Shown: positions 37,481 to 45,600 of the stretch, in pieces
Layout of the letters: the number at the start of each line of letters is the position of its first letter
Position numbering within the stretch: the stretch's first letter is position 1
Assembly (NCBI RefSeq): GCF_001320245.1
Contig: NZ_BCBA01000001.1
Coordinates: forward strand, 1 to 64,000
Length of the DNA stretch: 64,000 bases
Direction: 5' to 3'
Source of the DNA: Pseudomonas sp. NBRC 111124
GTDB taxonomy: Bacteria > Pseudomonadota > Gammaproteobacteria > Pseudomonadales > Pseudomonadaceae
The notes under the pieces: generated by a model
Databases searched by the model: none
The model's input: the letters and a program-made list of their open reading frames with translations, nothing else
What the model was told of the DNA's origin: nothing
Made by a program: the position numbers and the translations under genes

Positions 37481-38497
37481 ATGAGGTTACTTTCGTGGTT
37501 GTTCGGCAAGCGTGATAAGCCCAATCCCCCAGCAGTGATGATCAAGGATGCTCCTCAACCAATTGTCGAGCTGTCGAAAACCTTCTTATGCATCGATGCA
37601 ATCGAATGGCACGGCTTGTTCAAGAAATCTCCAAACCGCAAGTGGGCTGTGTCGTGGCGCGACAGTACCCCGGATGGCTCCAGGGGAGGCCACCGGGAGA
37701 GCGGGGAGGGTCGATATCTACTGGTCAACCTTTCCACTGGCGCCGTTGCTGCTCAGGGATCCCTGCCTAGGCCAAACCAGGGTCAGGTTGCCGACAACGG
37801 CACCTTCTCCATAGAGGACTGGCATTTTGGAAGCAACCTGTCCGGCACTTTCCATGTCTTTTCCGCCGATGGGACGCCCATCGTCCTGCGCACCTTCACA
37901 GCCAACATCCTGGAAAGTGGACTCTCCAAAAACGGGAAGCTGGCTTACTGCATAACGGCAAATAGCCCGACAGAGGATGCCGGAAAACTGACCCTGTTCG
38001 ACCTGACGACCGGGCATGTGCTTTTCTCTGTAAGGCCGCGACGCTTTGGCGCTGACAAGATCGAGTTTGACGAGAAGCACTGCCAGCTGGTCTTCAAGGT
38101 TTCCGGCGGTGGCGAGTACCGCTACGGTGCTGATGGCACCATCCTGGATGAACACACGGCTGATGATGCGTTCCTGAATTCGAGCGACTACTCCGCCGTG
38201 ATCCTTTCTGCAGAATCCATGTTGAAAGGCGACTCGACGTTGCTAACCCCCGAAAAGGGACAGGAAATTCTAGAAGCTCTGATTCGCGCCCGGCGCATTG
38301 GCGCGGATATGAATCCTGCATGGAAACCCACAGCGCTCAAAGTCCAAGGCCTGGCGCACGAAGCCTTATCACAGGTCACAGAGGCGATCGCATGCTACGA
38401 GGAGGCGCTCAGCCTGAATCCCAAGATCGGGGTAAAAAGAAAGCTCGATTTGCTTCGTAAACGAGCCGGTATGGACACCCGTAAGACGGCTGAATGA
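37481..38497 (+). CDS. uncharacterised protein with C-terminal TPR-like repeat
   Basis: A 338-aa protein starting MRLLSWLFGKRDKP. The central part (about 35-225) is beta-rich with repeated Gly/aromatic turns (WRDSTPDGSRGGHRESGEG; LFDLTTGHVLFSVRP), reminiscent of propeller-like folds. The end (about 270-325) has a TPR-like helix pair (EAIACYEEALSLNPKIGVKR). No enzymatic motif. It follows the membrane coiled-coil gene by 143 bp and could share its transcript. Confidence 0.55.
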   Translation: MRLLSWLFGKRDKPNPPAVMIKDAPQPIVELSKTFLCIDAIEWHGLFKKSPNRKWAVSWRDSTPDGSRGGHRESGEGRYLLVNLSTGAVAAQGSLPRPNQGQVADNGTFSIEDWHFGSNLSGTFHVFSADGTPIVLRTFTANILESGLSKNGKLAYCITANSPTEDAGKLTLFDLTTGHVLFSVRPRRFGADKIEFDEKHCQLVFKVSGGGEYRYGADGTILDEHTADDAFLNSSDYSAVILSAESMLKGDSTLLTPEKGQEILEALIRARRIGADMNPAWKPTALKVQGLAHEALSQVTEAIACYEEALSLNPKIGVKRKLDLLRKRAGMDTRKTAE

Positions 38498-38505
38498 GCC
38501 TTTTT

Positions 38506-38529
38506 ATAGGAGTACAGATGTACTCCTAT
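38506..38529. promoter_or_regulatory. 24-bp palindrome containing AGTACAGATGTACT (LexA2-like box)
   Basis: Arms ATAGGAGTACA and TGTACTCCTAT are perfect inverted repeats around GA, 9 bp after the preceding stop. The core fits AGTAC-N4-GTACT, shared with sites at 27201 and 41864. There is no T-run, so a terminator role is less likely than an operator role; no obvious downstream gene on the plus strand. Confidence 0.45.
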
Positions 38530-38726
38530 CATTGAGCGCCATGACGAAGCCGCCTCACAGCAAGCCTCAGTCTCAACGTTTCCCAGGCTGATTATCGGTT
38601 CGTGGCATGGAGTACCTCAGGCGCGCTCCGTGGTTGATCGTGCTGGCTTGAGCTCCGCTGGCCCTTATTCAACGCCAGAAGGATCGATGCTGCTGACTAC
38701 GCTCGGGGTTACCCTCGCCATAGCGG

Positions 38727-39497
38727 CTAGACATTCGGGATCGCCCTGTTTTTATGGTAATTCTGCACAGCCTCCTCCATCTCTCGAACATACCTTTCAA
38801 ACTCATCGACGGCATATGTCAGGAATGTTTGACCCATGATGACGCCATCGAACATGTTGACCGACACTCCCGTTGCTCTACGAATGGCTGACAAGACCCT
38901 TTTTTCTGCGTGGGTCTTTTTTGTTTTACGGGTGCTCATCTCTTCATATCCCTCAGCAACGCCGTCGCTGTGGATCATGATGTTTCTAAGGACTGTGAGG
39001 TGATCTAAATCCTTTATTTCGTTGCCACCCACCACATTGAGCAGCATGTACTGAGCCTTTTCTACAGGGCCCTTACCTTTGACCTCTCCATCGTGTCCAG
39101 TGAGCTCAATCATGAATTCCAGGCATTGGCTCACACGATGCTCGAACAAGCCGAAGATGGTGAGATACGCTGAGCGTCGCGTGAGCTGAGTGATCAAGAA
39201 TTGGTGCATGGCCAAAGCCTCTTCAGGGTCATAAGCCACAGAAGAGCCGCACGAATAGCACGTTCGGATCCTGACGTAGCTTTCACCATACTGGTCGCAT
39301 GCTTCCTCTTCGAATTCATGCGCCTTTACTGACCCTGACTCATTAGCCTCTTTGATCGCGAGCGCCACATTTTTTTCTGCCTGCTCAGCGAGCATTCGCA
39401 TAATCGAAATGGACTGACTCATCGCACACATGTGAACGCTAAAAATGAAATCCAGCTTAGCCACGTTGCCTCCTTGCAAACCCAGTTGAGCGAGCAA
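38727..39497 (-). CDS. HEPN-like uncharacterised protein
   Basis: A 256-aa protein, helical. LTVLRNIMIHSDG contains an R-x4-H motif as found at the active site of HEPN ribonucleases. A Cys pair (RTCYSCGSS) sits near residue 80. The start at 39497 reads MLAQLGLQGG; an alternative start at the internal MCAMSQSISIMRM is possible. The HEPN call rests on the motif within a helical context (RRSAYLTIFGLFEHRVSQCL before it) and is tentative. It is adjacent to the integrase gene, in a cargo position. Confidence 0.55.
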   Translation of the reverse strand: MLAQLGLQGGNVAKLDFIFSVHMCAMSQSISIMRMLAEQAEKNVALAIKEANESGSVKAHEFEEEACDQYGESYVRIRTCYSCGSSVAYDPEEALAMHQFLITQLTRRSAYLTIFGLFEHRVSQCLEFMIELTGHDGEVKGKGPVEKAQYMLLNVVGGNEIKDLDHLTVLRNIMIHSDGVAEGYEEMSTRKTKKTHAEKRVLSAIRRATGVSVNMFDGVIMGQTFLTYAVDEFERYVREMEEAVQNYHKNRAIPNV

Positions 39498-39592
39498 AGC
39501 TCAGCTTTGATTCTTTTGAAACGGCTGCCTCATGAACCCGCACTGACATCCACATCGATGATCTGTGAGTTTCTTTGCATTTGAATGCCAAG

Positions 39593-40528
39593 CTACGAGC
39601 TTCCCTCAAGCGTTCGTACCAATCCCCCAAACTGCTGTGCCGGCTCGACGTAGCGCAGGGCCGACTTCAGGTCACTCCAGCCAATGTACTCCATCAGTGT
39701 CTTGATGTCCCAGCCAGAGCTGGCCGCCCAGGTAGCAAAGCCCCTGCGCATCGAGTGAGCGCTGTAGATCTCAGAAGGTAGCCCGCATCGTTCCAGCGTA
39801 CCCCTGAGCAGGGGAATCAAACTGTGGGCCGCAAGCGCCTGGCCGCTGACATTACCCCAACGATCAATCCCCCTGAACACCGGGCCACGAGCAATGCCAG
39901 CAGCCTCGATCCAGTTCAGGTAAGCCTCAACAGGGCAGAGCTTATTGAGCGATGGCGTCCTGTATTCGCGACCAACATGCTGGCGATCACCCTTGCTGTG
40001 AGCCAGGTAGAACCTGATACCCACATAGCGCTCCGCCTGGGTGTTCTCGACTGTCAATCGAGACAACTCATCGCCGCGAAATCCTCGCCAGAACCCGATC
40101 GTGAGCAGCGCGATATCCCGGGTCGACTTCAACACACCTTGCATGTTGCCAGCGATGCGCGCATCGCTCGCTTCCTGCTGCAGAAACGCAACCGCCTTCT
40201 CAAGCTGCATTAAGGGCAGGGGAGCAGCCTGCTTCTGCTGGACGGGATGGAGCACCCGAATGCCCTTCAGGAGCTGGCGCACCTTTGGCGCCTTGGTGGG
40301 ATCAGGAAAGCCATGGGTCTGGTGCCAGTTTGCAAGTGCCGCAAGACGCTGCTTCAGCGTGCTGATGGCCAACTGATCGGCGTACTCGGCGATGTAACGA
40401 ACAACGGCTTCAGTCGTGGTGGGCAGGAAACCGCCCCAGGTGGTTTCGAAGTGACTGATGGCAGCTGCATAGCTTTTGGAGGTATTGACCCGAACGCTGG
40501 CATCTAGATATCGATCCGCCTTGCTCAT
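39593..40528 (-). CDS. tyrosine recombinase/integrase
   Basis: A 311-aa site-specific recombinase with a SAM-like core-binding domain (1-90) and a catalytic domain. The catalytic set is complete: Arg151 (WRGFRGDELSRL), Lys179 (HSKGD), His258-x-x-Arg261 (AHSMRRGFATW), Trp284 in the usual His/Trp position (IGWSD) and Tyr293 (ALRYVEP). It is divergent from a KfrA-like gene, an arrangement frequent on Pseudomonas genomic islands. It probably mobilises or once mobilised part of this region. Confidence 0.9.
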   Translation of the reverse strand: MSKADRYLDASVRVNTSKSYAAAISHFETTWGGFLPTTTEAVVRYIAEYADQLAISTLKQRLAALANWHQTHGFPDPTKAPKVRQLLKGIRVLHPVQQKQAAPLPLMQLEKAVAFLQQEASDARIAGNMQGVLKSTRDIALLTIGFWRGFRGDELSRLTVENTQAERYVGIRFYLAHSKGDRQHVGREYRTPSLNKLCPVEAYLNWIEAAGIARGPVFRGIDRWGNVSGQALAAHSLIPLLRGTLERCGLPSEIYSAHSMRRGFATWAASSGWDIKTLMEYIGWSDLKSALRYVEPAQQFGGLVRTLEGSS

Positions 40529-40696
40529 ATTCAGCCCTTTTTGCTTCTTGGCCCGGCGGGGGCGCCGTCGCTCTCGCGTCCCCTCAATACCGCATTTCGA
40601 GGCATTTTACCTGCGCAGGAGCGCCTGACAAGAGATAACACTCGATTATATCTTTTCAAGATTACTGAATAGGAAGGCATTTCTAAGTGATAGGAT

Positions 40697-40735
40697 AGTA
40701 CGTAATTACATGACACGTAACACAGTACGAAATTG
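40697..40735. promoter_or_regulatory. repeated AGTACG(T/A)AATT motif between integrase and kfrA-like gene
   Basis: AGTACGTAATTAC at 40697-40709 and AGTACGAAATTG at 40724-40735 are direct repeats 27 bp apart, ending 11 bp before the KfrA-like start. The intervening CACGTAA is similar. Likely binding sites for the KfrA-like protein, by analogy with KfrA autoregulation. Confidence 0.4.
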
Positions 40736-40746
40736 TAGGAGCTGAC

Positions 40747-41739
40747 ATGGCTAGAGGCGGCGTTAACCTGGTTCTTGTGCGAAAAGCCCGCGAGGCACTG
40801 CTGGCAAGAGGTCAAAACCCCAGTATCGATGCAGTACGCATTGAGCTGGGAAATACCGGCTCGAAAACGACCATTCAGCGATATTTGAAGGAGATCGAGA
40901 ATCACGATACGCAGCCAAATGCCTCGCCCTCGCGACTGAGCGATGAGCTGAGCGGACTGGTTGAGAAGCTGCTGGAGCGGCTATTGGAGGAGGGTAACGA
41001 AGCATTGCTACATGAACGCGCCTCCTTCGAGCGAGAGCAAAAAGGTATGCGAGAAGCGCACAGTACGATCGAAGCAGAGCTCAATGCTGTGAGACAGGAA
41101 GTCGCTACGCTGCGCCAGGCGCTGGAGTCCCAAGACCAAGCGCTGCAAACGAGCCAATCTTCGCTTCAGGCCGAGCAGACTCGCAACGCACGCATCAGCC
41201 AGAGCTGCGCAGACCTGGAAGTACGCGTTCGTGAGAAGGACGAGCAGATAAAGTCGCTTGAGGACAAACACCAGCATGCGCGGGATGCACTCGAACACTA
41301 CCGAACAGCATCCCGGGAGCAGCGCGATCAGGATCAGGCCCGCCACGAGTCTCAGCTTCACCAAAAGCAGCAGGAGCTTACGCTGCTCCAGCAGACGCTT
41401 ATGGTCAAACAGGATGAAGTGACGCGCCTGATCCGGGACAACGAGCGCCTCATTGGTGAAAATCGCCAGCAGCTTAAGGAAAGGGCGCAGCACAGGGATC
41501 AGATTGAGCGCCTGAGCACAGATATTGGCATCGCCAATGCAGCAACCGCTCGCGCCGAGGGCGCGCGGGAATTGCTTCAACAGCAGGTAGCTTCGCTTGC
41601 CGCTGCCTCAGATGAATTGCGCACCAGCCTCACCGCTCTGAAGATCCGCGACAAGCAGACGGAGCAGTTGTTAGATCAGGCCAAGGCTGAAAATGAAGCG
41701 TTGCGCTCCAGACTTGCAGCAGGGGAAGCACCCCATTGA
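40747..41739 (+). CDS. KfrA-like DNA-binding coiled-coil protein
   Basis: A 330-aa protein. The first ~110 residues form a KfrA_N-type DNA-binding domain (ALLARGQNPSIDAVRIELGN followed by TGSKTTIQRYLKEIE). The rest is a nearly continuous coiled coil of Glu/Gln/Leu/Ala. TAGGAG is placed before ATG 40747. Plasmid KfrA proteins repress their own gene and contribute to maintenance; island versions usually accompany an integrase as here. Role inferred: autorepressor or island maintenance. Confidence 0.82.
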   Translation: MARGGVNLVLVRKAREALLARGQNPSIDAVRIELGNTGSKTTIQRYLKEIENHDTQPNASPSRLSDELSGLVEKLLERLLEEGNEALLHERASFEREQKGMREAHSTIEAELNAVRQEVATLRQALESQDQALQTSQSSLQAEQTRNARISQSCADLEVRVREKDEQIKSLEDKHQHARDALEHYRTASREQRDQDQARHESQLHQKQQELTLLQQTLMVKQDEVTRLIRDNERLIGENRQQLKERAQHRDQIERLSTDIGIANAATARAEGARELLQQQVASLAAASDELRTSLTALKIRDKQTEQLLDQAKAENEALRSRLAAGEAPH

Positions 41740-41863
41740 AGCCGCTCTACGCTAGTGTGACCGCCCGGCGCGCTGGCGCCGCTATCTTGCAAAATGCCGC
41801 CTTTGAAAACTTTAGAGTGGCTTGACTGAGTGACCTGATACAAGGTGCGAGCACGAAAGGATG

Positions 41864-41879
41864 GAGTACAAATGTACTC
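41864..41879. promoter_or_regulatory. palindrome GAGTACAAATGTACTC (LexA2-like box)
   Basis: A perfect 7-bp inverted repeat with AA centre, 86 bp before the DUF3223 start. Same core as 27201-27216 and 38506-38529. A degenerate copy (AGTACAAATGTTG) is at 52019-52031. Confidence 0.5.
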
Positions 41880-41965
41880 GTTGCGCTTCGTGCCCATACC
41901 GCGTAATTGAAAGCCCTGGGTTAAGGCGTAGGGTCTGCCTCCACTTGAACGGACAGGGGAGTGGT

Positions 41966-42637
41966 ATGTACTGGCTAGGGCCATTTGAGTACCGTAGTAA
42001 GAAAGCCTTGCTAGAGGGCTTAAAGACCTTCCTGCGCACCGCGCCAATGGGAAGGGTGAGCCATCCTGTAGCGATTCAGAAGCTTCATTTGTTGCTGGCG
42101 CTGCACCCCGACGCCAAGCGCAAGATCGGCGCCGGCGTCGACCACTTCATGGTGGCTAGAAATGAGCTATCAGGTCGAGGGTTTCACTTGGTGCGCCTGG
42201 ATGGGACTGAAGAAAGCTTCTCCTACAGGAAGTGCATTACCGGCGTCGCACAGTCGCCGCACGGCAAGGTGTGTGAAGCACTTAGATTCGCTGTCCGACC
42301 TCAACTCGACGCATTCCGGGCGCAGCTGACCTATCCAATCGACTGCGCCATCAGCGGCGAGCCAATCGTTCATCCCAACGATCTGCATGTGGATCACGAA
42401 ACGCCATTCTGGAAGCTGCTCGCCCATTTCTGCAAAGACCACCAGGTCGATCTGACACAGCTACAGACGACCGGCAGCGGCATGAAGCTGGCGCTGGTAG
42501 ATTGCAGCGTTACAGATGCATTCGTGTCGTATCACTTAAAGCATGCGAAGCTCCAAGCCAGCCGCAAGGCCGCCAACCTGCTCAAAGGTGGCTCGCTTGC
42601 CGCGTCGCGCGACGCGCTCAGCAATAAAACACCTTGA
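41966..42637 (+). CDS. DCL/DUF3223-family protein
   Basis: A 223-aa protein. The N-terminal part (FEYRSKKALLEGLKTFLRT; ALHPDAKRKIGAGVDHFMVA) matches the DUF3223/DCL family, and the C-terminal half contains a CAISGEPI ... LHVDHETPFWKL block that resembles an HNH-type arrangement. The family is found in restriction or defence contexts and in plant DCL proteins, with poorly known function. AGGGGAG before ATG 41966 supports this start over an in-frame ATG at 41861, which overlaps the palindrome. It may be controlled by that palindrome. Confidence 0.7.
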   Translation: MYWLGPFEYRSKKALLEGLKTFLRTAPMGRVSHPVAIQKLHLLLALHPDAKRKIGAGVDHFMVARNELSGRGFHLVRLDGTEESFSYRKCITGVAQSPHGKVCEALRFAVRPQLDAFRAQLTYPIDCAISGEPIVHPNDLHVDHETPFWKLLAHFCKDHQVDLTQLQTTGSGMKLALVDCSVTDAFVSYHLKHAKLQASRKAANLLKGGSLAASRDALSNKTP

Positions 42638-42656
42638 AGCACCTAATCAAGAGCGC

Positions 42657-45600
42657 TTACCGCCAGTAGAACAGCGTCCTTGGCGAGAACGTAACCTGCG
42701 CCTCCAGGGAGGCCGGCATGCAAGGGCCCTGAGCATTGTCCTTGGCAACAGCAACGCTGCGCCTTATGAAAGTAAAATAGCTCTCAGTGACGCCCTGGTG
42801 CTGCAGTTGACGAAACGCTTGAAGCGCTTTTGTTTCCCACTCCCCAGGACAGTGCACATGCCTGAATAGCGGTTCCAGCAGAAGCTCGATCAGCTTCAAA
42901 AGTACGCTGAACGTACAGCGAACGCTGGTGAACATTTTGCAAATGAAGTCGATGACCGTCGACGCTGCGGAGTCAAAGATTAAATTCGGATCTGCGAGGT
43001 AGCGCCTAAGGCTGTTGATGCCCACATTCGCGAAAGGCAACCCTTGATCCATCATCGCGACAAGGTCGTCAGGGCGGATCGCAATGAAGCTGCGCCGCGC
43101 AATAACCATCTTGACGAGTGCACATGACGCCTCAACGGGCCTCAGGCCACCCTTATTTGTGACTGCCGTAAGAAGCATCTGCACAGTGGCGGATGGTATG
43201 TCGTGCATTTGAGCGATCTGAAGCAGGCGCCCATCAAGAGAGATGAGGCTGGCCTGATACTCTAGGCACAGCGACAGAGCCGCACGACCCTCAGCACTTA
43301 GAATTTTGTTGAATCGCTGAAGCGGAAGGCCGGGGTCGTGTGACCCGTACGCCGGGACAACGGTGCAGTAGTTCGAAATCGCCATATCAATGGCGCCCAG
43401 GAAACCCTCACTCTGGTCGATCGGCGGCTCATCTTCATACACCACATTCTCCTGGCCAACCTCCAAGAGCCCCACGCCGCCGCCTAAGAACGCAGAGACC
43501 TCGATTTTGGCATCCAGTGCCTGCCGCGATACGGCGCTGATATAGACCTTGGGCAAATGCTCAAGAATGTCCAACAACCCAAGGGTTGCGAGCTCAGCCA
43601 GTATCGAGAGATCGACCACCCAGATCCGGTCATCGAGCGAGAACGTTGGTTTGTTATCGGCGTCGTCATCTTCAATCGACACGTCCAGGCAAGGAGCATC
43701 ACTGGGCCAATCGCGAACCATGTCGATGATATCTCGCCCCATCTGCTTCGCCAGTAGGGCCAAAGGTACCGGTTTCTGTGCATACAGCGCGTAAAGCGCT
43801 GCCGTGCGAGCCTGATACAGATTGTGTTGCTCTTGAAGACGCGTGAAATCCATCTCGCCATTGGCATCTAGCGGGAATTTCAACGAAACGAGCGTTTTGC
43901 CCGGGACAATGGATTCCGAAAGCAGCGCTTTTGAGAGGTCGAACAAGCGGCGGTGCAGGGTGATGATCCGCTTCACTTCGAACACCTGAGCATTAAAGAT
44001 GTCGTGCACAGTGATGCTTTCGCCGACGGCTAGCCCCATCAACGTCTGAGCAAAATCATCTTGAGGAGATAGGAACTCCGCAGCGCCAGGCGCAAAGGCA
44101 CCTGCCTCAGCATCGATCGAGATGTATCGGATCACTCCCTGCGCATCGGCAAGCTCTACTGAGGTGCCAGGTGCGACGACTGCAGGCTCCTGCTGAAAGA
44201 CGTCGGATCCCTCGCGCAACATCAGCACCATTTTTACGTGCGTCTCAGCTGCCTGCGAATTGCCTGGATTGGCGCGAATCGCAGCGCAAACCCGATTCAA
44301 TCCACGCTCGATATGACCGTACCGCAGTTCAATGTTGGCCAGGAGCAGCAAGTCTTCCACTGCGCCCTCGAGGCAGGCGGGCATCGAGGAGATGATCACA
44401 TTCAGATCTGCGGCGCCCTCACACGCGACCACCCGGATAACCTTGATCCATTCGCTGGCGCTTTGCGGAGACAGGGATAGCTGGTGCTCAACAATAGGGC
44501 GCATTCGCCCCCAGTCTCCAGCGTTGCCGTAGAGGAAAAGCGCCAATTCACGTGCCTTGGCGGAGTCACACCAGGCGATGGGCATGGCATCGAGCAGATC
44601 ACGGGCCTTTGCATGTCGACTTGTTCGAATGTAGCAGTACAGCAATTCATCATGCAGCTCCGTGTATATATCGAACGGCAGCAGCCTTTCTAGAAGCTGA
44701 GCGCCAATGTCGAAACGTTCGGCATGCAGCATCACGCGCGCGCCCATCGCGATTTCGTGGGGATCAGTACTGTCAGGAGCAAGCTTGGCCACCTGATCTT
44801 CTACAGCCTTCGCTACGACCTTATCCTGCGCATACGCTCGTGCAACAAACTGCAGGTCGACAAGTGATGATGTGCTGCGCACTGATAGTCCTGCGTCTTC
44901 CAACTCTTTTTGCACAATGACCAGCTCACCCTTATCGAGCAATTGATCCCAGTGGAGGTGCTGAAGCCTTCTGGACACATGGCAAATGACATCGGACTCC
45001 GGACGCCGTGCTGCTTCATCACGAACTCGCTGCAGTAGATCTGCCCGTGACAGTAGGACGCATGCATGCCCGAAGCGAAGTAGTGAGTCGTCTGGCAAGG
45101 TACCGATCGACTCCCCGAAGCGGGCAATCAAGTCGCTCCATCTGTTCAAGTCGCAGAGTGCTTCGACTTCAAAGCGGATCAGGCCTGCCTTTTCGTAGAC
45201 GCCCTTCAGCTTGGCTTGGTGCAGCAGCTCTAATGCGGCCTCCGTGCGCTCCAGCAAAATCATCCCGTAAGCCAGGTGTGCGATGATCTCCCCCAACGTT
45301 TTCGGGCTCTGGCACGTCCAAAACGAACCCGTTCGAATCTCGTCGCGGGCCATTGTTTCCGTCAAAAGCTGCACATGTTCCGCTTCTAATGCCCTGCAAT
45401 TCACCCGAACCGCGTTCAGCGTCACCAATCGCAACACGAAGCGCAGATAGCTTTCGAAGATGAAAATTGAACTGTCTTCTTGCTCTAGCGCAATGCGGTT
45501 GACTCGAACCGCGCTCTCGTCGTCGTCGAAGGCCGCATGCGAGCTGGCCACGAGTTGCCAGGCGAGCGCCTTATCTGCGAATGCATCAGGGATCTCGTCT

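Noticed and set aside
38506..38529. Rho-independent terminator
   Set aside because: The palindrome has no T-run on either side and shares its core with two other intergenic sites, favouring a protein-binding site.
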